This document shows, piece after piece, positions 33,204 to 42,480 of a DNA stretch of 64,000 nucleotides (positions are counted from its first letter, which is position 1; every line of letters starts with the position of its first letter). The stretch lies in contig NZ_JARVRW010000004.1 in NCBI RefSeq assembly GCF_030209475.1, positions 124,001-188,000 on the forward strand, given 5' to 3'. The notes beneath the pieces were generated by a model that was given only the letters and a program-made list of their open reading frames with translations, was not told where the DNA came from and searched no databases. The DNA comes from Microbacterium sp. lyk4-40-TSB-66 (GTDB taxonomy: Bacteria > Actinomycetota > Actinomycetes > Actinomycetales > Microbacteriaceae). Made by a program: the position numbers and the translations under genes.

Positions 33204-34333
33204 CGGGCTGTTCTCTCGATCTGGCGTACGTAGTGTTCGGCGACGACCCGAGGGTCGAGTTGCTCGGAAGCGAAGGAGCGGGCGCTGCGGGTTGCGGCTG
33301 TCCAGGAGTCCGCGTCCAGGATGTCGAGGACCGCCTCAGCGATCTCCTCCGCGTCCGCCCGCACGATGCGGCCGGCGCCCGCGCGTCGGACGTACTCGGC
33401 CATGGACCCGACGTCGGTGACGATGACGGGCTTGCCCATCGCGAAGGCCTCCATCAGCGAGCCGGGCAGGCCCTCCTGGGCCGAGGGGAGGACGAAGATG
33501 TCGAACCTGTCGAACGTGGGGAGGATGTCGCTCTGGAAGCCGTGGAAGTGGACGTGATCTTCCAGACCCAGCTCGGCGGTGCGGTCCCGCAGCTGGACCT
33601 CCATTGTCGACGAGGCGAACGGGCCGAAGAAGTGCACCTCGCAGGGCGCTCCCATTGTGCGTAGGACCTCAGCCGCCTCGATGAGCAGATGGGGGTTCTT
33701 CAGCGGTCCGAGCTTGCCGATGAATCCCAGTCGCACAGGGTTGTGCGGGGGCCGCACCTCGGGGTCGTCGGTGATCATCCGTGGGTCGACGGGGTTCGAA
33801 AGGCGCGAGACGCGGTCCGCGTCCAGTCCCGTGCGCACCAGTTCCTCCGCGATCCCATCGGACAACGCGAACCCCGCGCGCGCGCGAGTACCGATGCGAC
33901 GAACGATCCATCGTTTGAGCACGGAATGCTGCATCCCGCCGAGATCCCCGTTTTCCAGGACGGGGAGCATGACGACGCTCCCGCGACGCGCGAACAGGGC
34001 GGGCAGGAGGTTTGTCAGATATGCGCCCTGCAGGTGTACGACGTCCACCGATCGACGGTGTCGCGCGACGCAGAGGGCGGCGTTCAGCATCCAGCGGAGC
34101 TGCTCGATCCGACCGAACGTCCGCGATCGGAGAGCGGGTACCAGTTCGTCCGCCCATGTGGGTGCGATGTCGACGCCCCTGTCACGGTAGACGAGGAGGA
34201 CCCGGGTGCCGGGGCGCTGCGCAACCACCTCCGACCACATCCTGTTCATGAGGGTCAGGGGACCGCTGTAGCCCCCGGACGCGCCCCACGGCGAGAGCAG
34301 CAGAACGCGAGACCGAGACGTCGCCCCGGTCAC
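33200..34333 (-). CDS. Glycosyltransferase family 4
   Basis: A 377-residue GT-B enzyme: Gly-rich opening SPWGASGGYSGPL, LGFIGKLGPLKNPHLLIEA and the donor motif LPSAQEGLPGSLMEAFAMGKPVIVTDVG (two acids seven residues apart). GTG at 34333 is the first start before the fold. The stop overlaps the next gene by four bases (ATGA). Sugar specificity cannot be read. Confidence 0.88.
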   Translation of the reverse strand: MTGATSRSRVLLLSPWGASGGYSGPLTLMNRMWSEVVAQRPGTRVLLVYRDRGVDIAPTWADELVPALRSRTFGRIEQLRWMLNAALCVARHRRSVDVVHLQGAYLTNLLPALFARRGSVVMLPVLENGDLGGMQHSVLKRWIVRRIGTRARAGFALSDGIAEELVRTGLDADRVSRLSNPVDPRMITDDPEVRPPHNPVRLGFIGKLGPLKNPHLLIEAAEVLRTMGAPCEVHFFGPFASSTMEVQLRDRTAELGLEDHVHFHGFQSDILPTFDRFDIFVLPSAQEGLPGSLMEAFAMGKPVIVTDVGSMAEYVRRAGAGRIVRADAEEIAEAVLDILDADSWTAATRSARSFASEQLDPRVVAEHYVRQIERTAR

Positions 34334-34394
34334 GCGATGCTTTCGTTCTCGAGAGGGGACGACCGGCACGACCGACCGGCGATGTCCGCGCGGC

Positions 34395-35516
34395 TCACGC
34401 GACGAGTCCCGAGGCGGTGCGATACTCCGAGACCAGTTCCCGGGCGACGTCCTGCACGTCGAGCTCCGTCCTGATGTACGCCAGCCCGCCACCGCGCAGC
34501 GCATCGGCTGTTTCGCGGTTCTGGTGCGCACGGAAGGTGGCCTCGGCGAGCTCATCGGGGCTGCCGTCGGTGATGAGGGCGGCGCCGTGGCGTTCGCAGT
34601 CTGCGGCGATCCCCAGGGACGAGGTAGTGACGACGGGTGTACCGGCCGAGAACGACTCGAGGATCGACATCGGGAAGACCTCGTCGACGGCCGGCAGCAC
34701 ATAGACGCGGGCGTCCGACATGGCGGCGAACGTTTGCGTCGGCGGGAGCGCACCGATCCATCGGATGCGATCTCCCAGTCCGGCCTCCGCGATCGCTCGG
34801 GTCACCGTCTCGGCTTCCCCCTCGTCGGGCCCGACGAGGACGAAGGAGGTGTGGGGGAGTCGTGCGGCGAGGAGCTGCGCCATCTGCACGAAGGCGACGG
34901 GTCGCTTGCGCTTGTGGAGTCGGGCGAGGAAGAGCACGGTGTCGGTGCGTTCGTCCAGCGACGTCATATCGCGCGATTCGATGCCGTTGCGGATGGAGGT
35001 CAGCCGCTGCGGGTCGGAGATCGCAGCGAGGTCCTTCTCTTCGGCAGCCGTGAGCAGGAGCCAACTGCGCGACCCGGCGAGGGCGCGGCGCGTGGCGAGC
35101 CGATCGAGGACCGCGGCGAGCATCTTGTCGGATCTGTCGATCATGCCGTGGGACTGCGTGACGTACGGGATGCCCAGGCGGCCGAACAGCAAGGCGGCGG
35201 GGAGCGTCGCCAGATCGCGGGCAAGATGGATGTGCGCGACGTCGAACTCGTGTGCCTGCGACTTCAGTGCCGCGTGCAGACCGCGGGGCCAGAGCGTGGC
35301 GAAGCCGCCGAACGGGGCGAGCTTTCGGACGGGGAATGTCCGCAGCCGGTAACCGTCCTGCTGCATATCCGCCTCTTCACCTGCCGGTGCGCCAGCGAAC
35401 ACGGTGACCTCGTGGCCGAGCTCGACGAGGGCCTTCGCCTGCCCCAGGGCGACGCGGGTGGGTCCGCCGAACGCGCCGTCGGCTGAGGTGTAGGTGACGA
35501 CGTGCGCGATCTTCAC
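34395..35516 (-). CDS. Glycosyltransferase family 4
   Basis: A 373-residue GT-B enzyme. The opening YTSADGAFGGPTRVALGQAKAL binds the acceptor side; FLARLHKRKRPVAFVQMA and LPAVDEVFPMSILESFSAGTPVV are the donor-side motifs. It starts within the end of the acetyltransferase gene (ATGA-type overlap at 35513-35516). A 61-base gap separates it from the next glycosyltransferase, the only real break in this strand's run. Confidence 0.9.
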   Translation of the reverse strand: MKIAHVVTYTSADGAFGGPTRVALGQAKALVELGHEVTVFAGAPAGEEADMQQDGYRLRTFPVRKLAPFGGFATLWPRGLHAALKSQAHEFDVAHIHLARDLATLPAALLFGRLGIPYVTQSHGMIDRSDKMLAAVLDRLATRRALAGSRSWLLLTAAEEKDLAAISDPQRLTSIRNGIESRDMTSLDERTDTVLFLARLHKRKRPVAFVQMAQLLAARLPHTSFVLVGPDEGEAETVTRAIAEAGLGDRIRWIGALPPTQTFAAMSDARVYVLPAVDEVFPMSILESFSAGTPVVTTSSLGIAADCERHGAALITDGSPDELAEATFRAHQNRETADALRGGGLAYIRTELDVQDVARELVSEYRTASGLVA

Positions 35517-36088
35517 GGACGGACACCGCTCTCGATCACTCGGTCGCCCACGTAGGCGAGGGGATTGCCGCCCCAGATCTCACCGGCCGGTACAGGGCGT
35601 GCGTCGACGACGCTGAGGGGGGTGATGACGCAGTTGCGACCGACCCGCGCCCCACCGAGGACCACGCACCGTGAGGTCACCCACGCGCCGTCCTCGATGT
35701 GCACCGGTCGCGTAATGAGGGCCATGTCGCGCCGGTGGGCGTGGCTCCCGGCGGTGACGAAGGTCTCCTGCGAGATCACGACGTCATGCCCGATGTGGAT
35801 CTCGTCCTGGTTGTGGAACCAGACACCCTCGCCGATCCATGAGCGGTCTCCGACGTGCAGCCTCCACGGAAATTTCACGCGGGTGCGGGGGCGGAAAATG
35901 ACGCCCTCGCCGATGCTGGCCCCGAAAGCGCGCAGGACAGAAATGCGCAACGCCGAGCTGATCTGCCATGAATTAGTGACGAATAGCAGCTCACAGATGG
36001 CCCAAAGGTACACCTTCCAGGTCGGCTGGTCCCACGCTGCCCGTTCCCCGGGGGCTTTCGAAAGATCGATCACCGGGCTGCTGTTCAT
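35513..36088 (-). CDS. WcaF-like hexapeptide acetyltransferase
   Basis: A 191-residue left-handed beta-helix enzyme. Hexapeptide repeats run from about residue 60 (ASIGEGVIF, GDRSWIGEGVWF, IGHDVVIS) to 165, with the catalytic-type His in AGSHAHRRD and the closing IWGGNPLAYVG. It resembles colanic-acid acetyltransferase WcaF and should O-acetylate a sugar of the polymer. It is divergent from the WcaI-like gene. Confidence 0.9.
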   Translation of the reverse strand: MNSSPVIDLSKAPGERAAWDQPTWKVYLWAICELLFVTNSWQISSALRISVLRAFGASIGEGVIFRPRTRVKFPWRLHVGDRSWIGEGVWFHNQDEIHIGHDVVISQETFVTAGSHAHRRDMALITRPVHIEDGAWVTSRCVVLGGARVGRNCVITPLSVVDARPVPAGEIWGGNPLAYVGDRVIESGVRP

Positions 36089-36129
36089 GCCGCCCCTTTC
36101 TTGGTCCGTGCGTTGCATTTGTCTAGCCG

Positions 36130-36135
36130 TATGAT
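36130..36135 (+). promoter_or_regulatory. Candidate -10 hexamer
   Basis: TATGAT ends 8 bases before the GTG at 36144, in the 55-base divergent gap. Confidence 0.45.
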
Positions 36136-36143
36136 GGGCCATT

Positions 36144-37400
36144 GTGGGCCAATCTTCGCAAACTCTCGTCTTCGGATTGAACTACCCTCCGGAGACTACG
36201 GGAATCTCCCCGTACACCGGTGCAATGGCCGCCGGCCTCGCTCGGCGCGGGCGCCAGGTTCGTGCCGTCGTCGCGCACCCTCATTATCCGGAGTGGAAGA
36301 TCGCGCCGGGTTACGGGCAGTGGTCGAAGCGCGAAAGAATGGACGGCGTCACCGTCGACCGCGTTCTTCATTTCGTGCCCCGCCGCCCCACTCTCGTGCC
36401 TCGGGCGCTCGCGGAGGTCAGTTTCGGACTGCGCCAGGCGTTCGTCCGGTGGGGGCAGCCTTCGGCGATCGTCGCGGCGTCTCCGGCGCTGCTCTCGTCG
36501 GCCATCGTGCGTCTCCGTGCCCTCGCGACGCATCGCGATACGCCGTTCGTGGTGTGGGTGCAGGACCTGTACGGGCTCGGCGTCGTCGAGACCGGGCAGG
36601 GCGGAGGACTCGCCGCGCGCGCTCTCTGCGCCCTGGAGGCCTGGCTTCTCCGCTCCGCATCGACCGTCGTCGTCATCCACGACCGCTTCGCCGATCGCGT
36701 CCACCACGATTTCGCGATCCCCCGCGAGCGCATCGCGGTCGTCCGGAACTGGACCCACCTCCCGCCGATGCCGCCCGTCGACGTGTCCGCTGTCCGCCGT
36801 GCGCACGGGTGGTCCGACGACGACGTCGTCGTCGTCCACACCGGCAACATGGGGGTCAAGCAGGGGCTCCATCACGTCGTCGATGCAGGTCGATTGGCTC
36901 ACGAGCGCGGCGAGCGGGTACGTTTCGTCCTGGTCGGCAACGGCGCCCAGCGCGACGAACTCCAGCAGCGCATCGACGAGCAACCGACGACGACGCAGAT
37001 CCTGCCCCCGCTGGATGACAAGGCGTTCGCCGACACGCTGCAATCGGCCGACATTCTGCTGGTCAATGAGCTGCCCGGCGTCGCAGAAATGGCTGTTCCC
37101 AGCAAACTTACGTCGTATTTCGCATCCGGGAGACCTGTGCTCGCGGCGACCGACGCGACGGGAATCACCGCTCAGGAAGTGACCGCGGCGGGTGCGGGTC
37201 TCGTCGTCGCCGCGGGCAGCGCGGGAGCGATTCTCGATGGCGCGAAGCTCCTCGCATCCGACCGTGACGAATGCCGTCGTTTCGGCGCGAGCGGAAAACG
37301 TTACAAAGAGACGGTTTTAGAGGAAACAAATGCGATCGATCGGTTCTGTAGTCTTCTCGACAATCTGACGGCCCCCGTAGCCGCTGAGCGCGTTCATTGA
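36144..37400 (+). CDS. WcaI-like glycosyltransferase family 4
   Basis: A 418-residue GT-B enzyme of the colanic-acid WcaI type: [23 protein letters not shown] at the start, [32 protein letters not shown] and the donor segment [18 protein letters not shown]. WcaI-like proteins are often fucosyltransferases, which suits the gmd-fcl pair just downstream, but the sugar is inferred. Codon use is less GC-biased near the 3' end (37250-37400) than in neighbours. Confidence 0.88.
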   Translation: MGQSSQTLVFGLNYPPETTGISPYTGAMAAGLARRGRQVRAVVAHPHYPEWKIAPGYGQWSKRERMDGVTVDRVLHFVPRRPTLVPRALAEVSFGLRQAFVRWGQPSAIVAASPALLSSAIVRLRALATHRDTPFVVWVQDLYGLGVVETGQGGGLAARALCALEAWLLRSASTVVVIHDRFADRVHHDFAIPRERIAVVRNWTHLPPMPPVDVSAVRRAHGWSDDDVVVVHTGNMGVKQGLHHVVDAGRLAHERGERVRFVLVGNGAQRDELQQRIDEQPTTTQILPPLDDKAFADTLQSADILLVNELPGVAEMAVPSKLTSYFASGRPVLAATDATGITAQEVTAAGAGLVVAAGSAGAILDGAKLLASDRDECRRFGASGKRYKETVLEETNAIDRFCSLLDNLTAPVAAERVH

Positions 37401-37431
37401 TCTGACCCCCAACAAGATCGGCACAAGTACT

Positions 37432-38481
37432 TTGACGAAGCGTGCATTCATCACCGGCATCACCGGCCAGGACGGTTCCTACCTGGCGGAACTCCTGCTG
37501 TCGAAGGGCTACGAGGTGCACGGGCTGATCCGCCGTGCCTCCACCTTCAACACCCACCGCATCGACCACCTGTACGTCGACCCGCACGACCCGGAAGCGA
37601 AGCTGTTCCTCCACTACGGCGACCTGTCCGACGGTGCACGGATGGTGACGCTGCTGAGCCAGATCGACCCCCACGAGGTCTACAACCTCGCCGCCCAGTC
37701 GCACGTGCGCGTCTCGTTCGACGAACCGGAGCACACCGCCGACACCACCGGCACGGGGACCATCCGCCTGCTGGAGGCGGTGCGACTCGCCGGAATCCAG
37801 ACGAAGTTCTACCAGGCCTCCACCTCGGAGCTCTACGGAGCGACGCCGCCCCCGCAGAACGAGGAGACCCCGTTCTACCCGCGGTCACCGTATGCGGCGG
37901 CGAAGCTGTACAGCTACTGGATCACGAAGAACTACCGCGAGGCGTACGACATGTTCGCCGTGAACGGCATCCTGTTCAACCACGAGTCGCCCCGTCGCGG
38001 AGAGACGTTCGTGACGCGCAAGATCACTCGAGCGGTCGCCCGCATCAAGGCGGGGGAGGAGAACCACCTCTACCTCGGCAACCTCGATTCGATCCGCGAC
38101 TGGGGCTACGCCGCCGAGTACGTCGAGGGTATGTGGCGGATGCTGCAGGCAGACACCCCCGAGGACTTCGTCCTCGCGACGGGCGTCGGCTTCACCATCA
38201 AGGACTTCCTCGAGGAGGCATTCGGTCACGTCGGGCTCGACTGGGCCGAGTACGTGCGCTTCGACGAGCGTTACCTCCGCCCGACCGAGGTCGACGCCCT
38301 CATCGGCGACCCCAGCAAGGCCGCCGACAAGCTCGGCTGGGTGCCGGCGGTCCACGGCGACGAGCTCGCCCGCCTCATGGTCGACGCCGACACCATCGCG
38401 CTCGAACAGGGGGCCAAGTGGATCGACACGGTTTCGCTGCCCAGCTGGAGCAACCGGGAACTCGTGGGAGCGCGCGCGTGA
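37432..38481 (+). CDS. gmd: GDP-mannose 4,6-dehydratase
   Basis: A 349-residue short-chain dehydrogenase making GDP-4-keto-6-deoxy-mannose. The NADP motif [12 protein letters not shown] is residues 9-20; ASTSELYG and [10 protein letters not shown] give the Ser/Tyr-Lys site; [16 protein letters not shown] is diagnostic of Gmd. The start is TTG, with a poor ribosome-binding site, but the family N-terminus MTKRA fits exactly. It is coupled to fcl by GTGA. Confidence 0.96.
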   Translation: MTKRAFITGITGQDGSYLAELLLSKGYEVHGLIRRASTFNTHRIDHLYVDPHDPEAKLFLHYGDLSDGARMVTLLSQIDPHEVYNLAAQSHVRVSFDEPEHTADTTGTGTIRLLEAVRLAGIQTKFYQASTSELYGATPPPQNEETPFYPRSPYAAAKLYSYWITKNYREAYDMFAVNGILFNHESPRRGETFVTRKITRAVARIKAGEENHLYLGNLDSIRDWGYAAEYVEGMWRMLQADTPEDFVLATGVGFTIKDFLEEAFGHVGLDWAEYVRFDERYLRPTEVDALIGDPSKAADKLGWVPAVHGDELARLMVDADTIALEQGAKWIDTVSLPSWSNRELVGARA

Positions 38482-39461
38482 CGACAGCCGTCGACGGGGT
38501 GACGTACACACCGGGCGAGCTCGATCGCGACGCGACGTTCTATGTAGCCGGGCACCGCGGCCTGGTGGGATCGGCCATCGTGCGTCGGCTCCGCGCCGGC
38601 GGATTCTCGAACGTCGTGGGGAAGACGTCGGCGGAACTCGATCTGAAGGATCGCGACGCGGTCTTCGCCTACATGGCGGAGACGAGGCCCCGCTACGTCG
38701 TCCTCGCGGCGGCGAAGGTCGGGGGCATTCTGGCGAATTCGACGTATCCCGTGGATTTCCTCAGTGACAACGTCCGCATTCAAGTCAACGTCCTCGATGC
38801 CGCACTGGCCAACGACGTGGAGCGGGTGCTCTTTCTCGGGTCGTCGTGCATCTATCCCAAGTTCGCGGAACAACCCATCCGGGAAGAATCCCTTCTGACC
38901 GGCCACCTCGAGCCGACGAACGATGCCTACGCGATCGCGAAGATTGCCGGCATCCTGCACACTCAGGCGGTGCGGAGACAGTACGGATTGCCGTGGATCA
39001 GTGCGATGCCGACAAATCTTTACGGTCCGAACGACAATTTCTCACCGCAGGGCTCTCATGTGCTGCCGGCATTGATCCGTCGATACGACGAGGCCGCGTC
39101 GTTGGGGGCGGACTCCGTGACCAACTGGGGGACGGGTACCCCCCGCCGCGAATTCCTCCACGCGGATGACATGGCCGATGCGTGTCTGCACCTGATGGAG
39201 CACTACGACGGGCCCGGCCAGGTGAACGTCGGCACGGGCTCGGACGTCACCATCAGCGAGATCGCCGCGACCATCGCCCGCGTGACGGGTTTCACGGGGG
39301 AGACCTGTTGGGATACGTCCAAGCCCGACGGAACGCCGCAGAAGCTGCTCGACGTGTCCACGCTCCGCAACGCGGGCTGGACCGCCGGCATCTCGCTGGA
39401 AGAGGGGATGGAGCGGACGGTCGCGTGGTACCGCGACAACGTCAGCGCCCTCCGCGTCTGA
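38478..39461 (+). CDS. fcl: GDP-L-fucose synthase
   Basis: A 327-residue epimerase/reductase completing GDP-fucose. [15 protein letters not shown] is the nucleotide motif, [18 protein letters not shown] and [11 protein letters not shown] hold the catalytic Ser/Tyr/Lys, and [12 protein letters not shown] is family-specific. The N-terminus carries about 18 extra residues before the fold. The GTG overlaps the gmd stop. Confidence 0.96.
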   Translation: MTTAVDGVTYTPGELDRDATFYVAGHRGLVGSAIVRRLRAGGFSNVVGKTSAELDLKDRDAVFAYMAETRPRYVVLAAAKVGGILANSTYPVDFLSDNVRIQVNVLDAALANDVERVLFLGSSCIYPKFAEQPIREESLLTGHLEPTNDAYAIAKIAGILHTQAVRRQYGLPWISAMPTNLYGPNDNFSPQGSHVLPALIRRYDEAASLGADSVTNWGTGTPRREFLHADDMADACLHLMEHYDGPGQVNVGTGSDVTISEIAATIARVTGFTGETCWDTSKPDGTPQKLLDVSTLRNAGWTAGISLEEGMERTVAWYRDNVSALRV

Positions 39462-39751
39462 TGTTCCGCCACGTGGTGCTCTTCCGTATCCGCGACGGTG
39501 TGGACGCGACGGACATCTCCGCCGCCACGAGGATGCTGCGCGGTCGCGGGAGGCACGCGGGCGTCGTCTCATGGGCGGTTGAGCGGTCCCTCGACGACCG
39601 CAAGGGCACGGTCATCGCGCAGGACGCCACGTTCGCCGACGCTGCGGTATTCGGCGAGTGGCGCTCCTCCGAGGCCCACCGCGAGGCGGCGAATCAGATG
39701 GCGCGGATCGCGGACTGGTGGGTCGCCGACTGGGAGCAGCCGGCGATCTGA
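39461..39751 (+). CDS. Stress-responsive Dabb-domain protein
   Basis: A 96-residue alpha/beta-barrel protein of the Dabb type: [15 protein letters not shown] at the start and a central EWRSSEAHREAANQM helix. Members dimerise; some are cyclases, most are unassigned. The ATG shares a base with the fcl stop (TGATG), so it may be co-translated with the fucose genes, although no link is known. Confidence 0.8.
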   Translation: MFRHVVLFRIRDGVDATDISAATRMLRGRGRHAGVVSWAVERSLDDRKGTVIAQDATFADAAVFGEWRSSEAHREAANQMARIADWWVADWEQPAI

Positions 39752-39752
39752 G

Positions 39753-39887
39753 TCAGGGCTGGTCGGCGTGCTCGTGCGCCGCCGAGCAGTACGGCCGGTG
39801 GCCGCGCCACACGGCGTGCTGCGGCCGCACGGGGTCGCCGCACGCCTCGCACGAGACCTCCGTCGCGCCGAACAGGAACTTACTCAT
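39753..39887 (-). CDS. Tiny zinc-motif protein (C-X2-C-X17-C-X3-H)
   Basis: A 44-residue protein. Cys13, Cys16, Cys34 and His38 have the same spacing as the 83-residue protein at 19914-20165, and the segments VRPQHAVWRGHRPYCSAAHE and LRPSRAVWRGQRSYCSAAHE align without gaps. It ends one base from the Dabb gene stop. Conservation between two distant loci supports its being a real gene. Function is unknown. Confidence 0.7.
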   Translation of the reverse strand: MSKFLFGATEVSCEACGDPVRPQHAVWRGHRPYCSAAHEHADQP

Positions 39888-40218
39888 GAAGATCCTCGCT
39901 TTTGTGAGTGGTGCAGACATTGCTCAACTCTTTTCCCCGTCCCCCTCGCCGACTCGCACTGACAAAAGCACGGCGAGAATCGGCCTCGCCGATCATACGT
40001 GTCCCCCGAATGGGGGACAAGTTCGGGTGTTATTCGCCGCGAGGCATTGACGGTGGTACGGGAAAGAGGGATCTGGGTCGCATTTCCCGCGACACCCGTC
40101 AAGAGTTTCGTAGTCAATGCGAAATACCCATACGATCGACGCAGTCGACGTCGTAGTCCGGCGCGACCCTGTCGCACCCCCTGGACAGGTTTTCAGAGCA
40201 TCTCGAAGGCGAGGAGCA
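39888..40218. other. Gene-free stretch with two small hairpins
   Basis: This 331-base stretch is less GC-rich than its neighbours and has no credible gene. Perfect hairpins occur at 40001-40018 (GTCCCCC, loop GAAT, GGGGGAC) and about 39972-39990 (GGCGAG, CTCGCC). They might belong to the 5' leader of the small membrane protein at 40219, or end transcription from the left. Confidence 0.5.
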
Positions 40219-40431
40219 ATGCAGCACCCTTACGCGCACCATGTTGCCCACCGACCGGCGTGGGCAACCCCGCTCGCCACGGTCGTCCTCTGGGCCGCGG
40301 TCATCGTATTCACGGTGGCGGGCCTGACCGTCATGACAATGCACGGCGACATGGGGGTCTTCCTCCTCGTCGCCGCTCTCATCGTGGCCGCCCCCGCAGC
40401 CGCGGCCAGCCGCTACCGCAGTTACCACTGA
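40219..40431 (+). CDS. Small two-helix membrane protein
   Basis: A 70-residue protein with two hydrophobic helices (about 17-38 and 44-62) and a His-rich N-terminus. An excellent GAGGAG ribosome-binding site precedes the ATG at 40219. The longer frame from 40117 lacks such a site. No family recognised. Confidence 0.65.
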   Translation: MQHPYAHHVAHRPAWATPLATVVLWAAVIVFTVAGLTVMTMHGDMGVFLLVAALIVAAPAAAASRYRSYH

Positions 40432-40499
40432 CGACGGCTTCGTCCGGCTCCGCGACACGACCACGAGTCGCGGAGCCGGACACTCCAGGACAAAAGGCA

Positions 40500-40531
40500 G
40501 AAGGCCCCGGATCTTTCGATCCGGGGCCTTC
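40500..40531 (-). terminator. Strong bidirectional terminator
   Basis: A perfect 14-bp stem (GAAGGCCCCGGATC) with a four-base loop lies between the small membrane gene and the tRNA. On the minus strand the loop is GAAA and TGCCTTTTG follows, so it ends the tRNA transcript. TTCTT on the other side allows plus-strand use. Confidence 0.85.
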
Positions 40532-40537
40532 TTCTTG

Positions 40538-40611
40538 TTGCGGGGACAGGATTTGAACCTGCGACCTCTGGGTTATGAGCCCAGCGAGCTACCGAGCTGC
40601 TCCACCCCGCG
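40538..40611 (-). tRNA. Initiator tRNA-fMet (CAT)
   Basis: A 74-base cloverleaf: anticodon loop CTCATAA, a stem with three consecutive G-C pairs (GGG/CCC), T-loop TTCAAAT, and an unpaired C1-A72 at the acceptor end. The last two are hallmarks of initiator tRNA. CCA is not encoded. It is followed by a strong terminator. Confidence 0.95.
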
Positions 40612-40694
40612 GCACAAGAGAAAACATTACGCCGAGATGAACGACATGGCAAATCCGGGCATGCCGCCCGGGAGTGTCGCGAGAGAATAGCCCG

Positions 40695-41192
40695 GTGAGC
40701 AATACTTTCGACGATCTCGACGACGGGCGTCCCGAGAGCCCTGCGCAGCGTGCCGACCGCAACTGGAACGACATTCTGCAGGAGCTTCGGGTGCTGCAGA
40801 CCGGCACGCAGATCCTCACGGGCTTCTTGCTCGCGCTGGCCTTCCAGGCCGCTTTCGCCAACCTCGCGCCGGCGCAACGGATCTTCTATCTGGTTCTCGT
40901 GTGTCTCGCCGCGCTGAGCGCCGTCGTCGCGCTCGCGCCGGTCGCCCTGCACCGCGCGGTCTTCCATCTGAGGGTCAAGCCCGCGCTCGTGCGGTTCGGG
41001 CACGACGCCCTCCGCGGGGCGCTGGCACTGGTGTCGATCCTGCTCGTGGGCGTGGTGGTCTTCGTCTTCGACGTCGTGGTGGGCCTCGGCGCGGCGGTGA
41101 CGGTCGGAGTCGTGCTCGGCGTCGTGATCCTCCTACTGTGGGTGGTGGTGCCGGTGTTCATCCGACGCCGGGGGAGAGAGGGTGCGCGATGA
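40695..41192 (+). CDS. DUF6328 family membrane protein
   Basis: A 165-residue protein with a soluble charged start and four membrane helices. LQELRVLQTGTQILTGFLLALAFQ and VALAPVALHRAVFHLR match the DUF6328 pattern. Function unknown. The GTG at 40695 is chosen, and the end overlaps the nitrilase start as ATGA. Confidence 0.78.
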   Translation: MSNTFDDLDDGRPESPAQRADRNWNDILQELRVLQTGTQILTGFLLALAFQAAFANLAPAQRIFYLVLVCLAALSAVVALAPVALHRAVFHLRVKPALVRFGHDALRGALALVSILLVGVVVFVFDVVVGLGAAVTVGVVLGVVILLLWVVVPVFIRRRGREGAR

Positions 41193-41995
41193 GTCAAGAC
41201 AGCGTCGGCGTCGCCGTGGCCCAGTTCGCGCCGGTGGCCTCGAGCGCGACCAACCTCGACCACATCGCCGCAGCCGCGCGTACGGGCGCGGCGCGGGGGG
41301 CGAGAGTCGTGGTGTTCCCCGAATACTCCAGCTACTTCGTCGACCCGTTCGACGACACCCTCGCCGCGAACGCCGAAGATCTCGACGGCCCGTTCGTCGC
41401 CGCGCTCACGGCGCTGTCGAGCGAACTCGACACGGTGATCGTCGCGGGGCTGCTCGAGAAGGCCGACGACGGTCGACGGGTGCGTAACGCGGTCGTCGCG
41501 GTGGGCGCAGACGGCATCCGCGCGGTCTATCGCAAGCTGCATCTGTACGACGCCTTCGGCCAGCGCGAGTCCGACTGGGTGGAGGCGGGCGAGATCGCCC
41601 CTCCCGAGACCTTCGAGGTCGCCGGCCTGCGGTTCGGGCTGATGACCTGCTACGACCTGCGCTTCCCCGAGGTCGCCCGCACGCTCGCCGACGCGGGGGT
41701 CGATGTGGCGCTGGTGCCGGCGGAGTGGGTGCGGGGGCCGCTCAAGGAGCACCACTGGCGCACGCTGCTGCAGGCGCGTGCGATCGAGAACACCTTCTTC
41801 GTCGCCGCGGCCGACCACCCGCCGCCCCTCGGGGTGGGGCACTCGATGATCGTCGACCCGCAGGGTGTGGCCATCGCTCAGGTGGGCACGGCGACCGACC
41901 TGGCCGTCGCGCACATCGATCCGGATGCCATCGCACGGGTCCGCCGGGTCAATCCGGCGCTGCAGCTCCGTCGTTTCCGCGTCACTCCGCGCTGA
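41189..41995 (+). CDS. Carbon-nitrogen hydrolase (nitrilase superfamily)
   Basis: A 268-residue amidase-type enzyme. The Glu-Lys-Cys triad is Glu45 (FPEYS), Lys116 (YRKLHLYD) and Cys154 (MTCYDLRFPE). These features place it in the NIT/omega-amidase-like branch, which hydrolyses deaminated glutathione or omega-amides; the exact substrate is inferred. Its ATG overlaps the upstream stop. The aminotransferase at 42477 is convergent, so any metabolic link to it is only suggestive. Confidence 0.9.
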   Translation: MSQDSVGVAVAQFAPVASSATNLDHIAAAARTGAARGARVVVFPEYSSYFVDPFDDTLAANAEDLDGPFVAALTALSSELDTVIVAGLLEKADDGRRVRNAVVAVGADGIRAVYRKLHLYDAFGQRESDWVEAGEIAPPETFEVAGLRFGLMTCYDLRFPEVARTLADAGVDVALVPAEWVRGPLKEHHWRTLLQARAIENTFFVAAADHPPPLGVGHSMIVDPQGVAIAQVGTATDLAVAHIDPDAIARVRRVNPALQLRRFRVTPR

Positions 41996-42014
41996 GACGG
42001 CCGCAGAGGCCGTC
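41996..42014 (+). terminator. Short hairpin after the nitrilase gene
   Basis: GACGGCC and GGCCGTC around five bases begin right after the stop. No T-tract, so weak. Confidence 0.4.
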
Positions 42015-42038
42015 GAACGGCGTCGACCTGCCCGAGCG

Positions 42039-42072
42039 ACGCCCGGGCTGCGGAGGAGCGCCCACCGGGCGT
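42039..42072 (-). terminator. Hairpin after the unknown gene at 42082
   Basis: ACGCCCGG (42039-42046) pairs with CCGGGCGT (42065-42072), 9 bases past the minus-strand stop; no T-tract. Confidence 0.4.
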
Positions 42073-42081
42073 CTGGAGCGC

Positions 42082-42480
42082 TCAGTCCCGCGCGGCGAGC
42101 TCGCCGTCGGGGCCTCGCCGCGTCAGGGTGATCTTCACCGACGCTTCGGCGCCGGCCTCGGCGATGAACAGCAGCTGGCCCTTGGCGCTCAATGTCAGGC
42201 TCACCTCGATCTCCGCGACGCCCCATGTCGACTCGGCGTCGTCGATCCCGTCGCCGATCTCCACGAGCTTCTGCACCGTCTCGCGCCAGTTCGCGCGCAG
42301 GGTCTCGACGCTCGCGTCGACCACGCGCCCGCCGCGGTCGCCGCGGATCGTCGGAGCGCCGGCATGCGGTGGGTACATGCCTCGCTCGGGGGAGGGGCGC
42401 GGCATCCCCTCCGCCGGGGAGGGCACGTAGATCTGGACGGACCAGTCATCGGCCACGCGGGGCTCCTCCGCTCCCGTCAT
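42082..42480 (-). CDS. Unknown protein with a trypsin-co-occurring/Pepco-like domain
   Basis: A 132-residue protein. The first 45 residues are Pro-rich and disordered. The rest is a compact alpha/beta unit: a helix with LRANWRETVQKLVEIG, then beta strands EIEVSLTLSAKGQLLFIAEA and GAEASVKITLTRR. That strand pattern resembles the small trypsin-co-occurring/Pepco domains found near peptidases, but the match is by eye and weak. The ATG overlaps the aminotransferase stop, so the two are co-translated. Confidence 0.6.
   Translation of the reverse strand: MTGAEEPRVADDWSVQIYVPSPAEGMPRPSPERGMYPPHAGAPTIRGDRGGRVVDASVETLRANWRETVQKLVEIGDGIDDAESTWGVAEIEVSLTLSAKGQLLFIAEAGAEASVKITLTRRGPDGELAARD

Noticed and set aside
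39884..40177. A 97-residue minus-strand frame in the gene-free stretch
   Set aside because: Basic, no family features, no ribosome-binding site.
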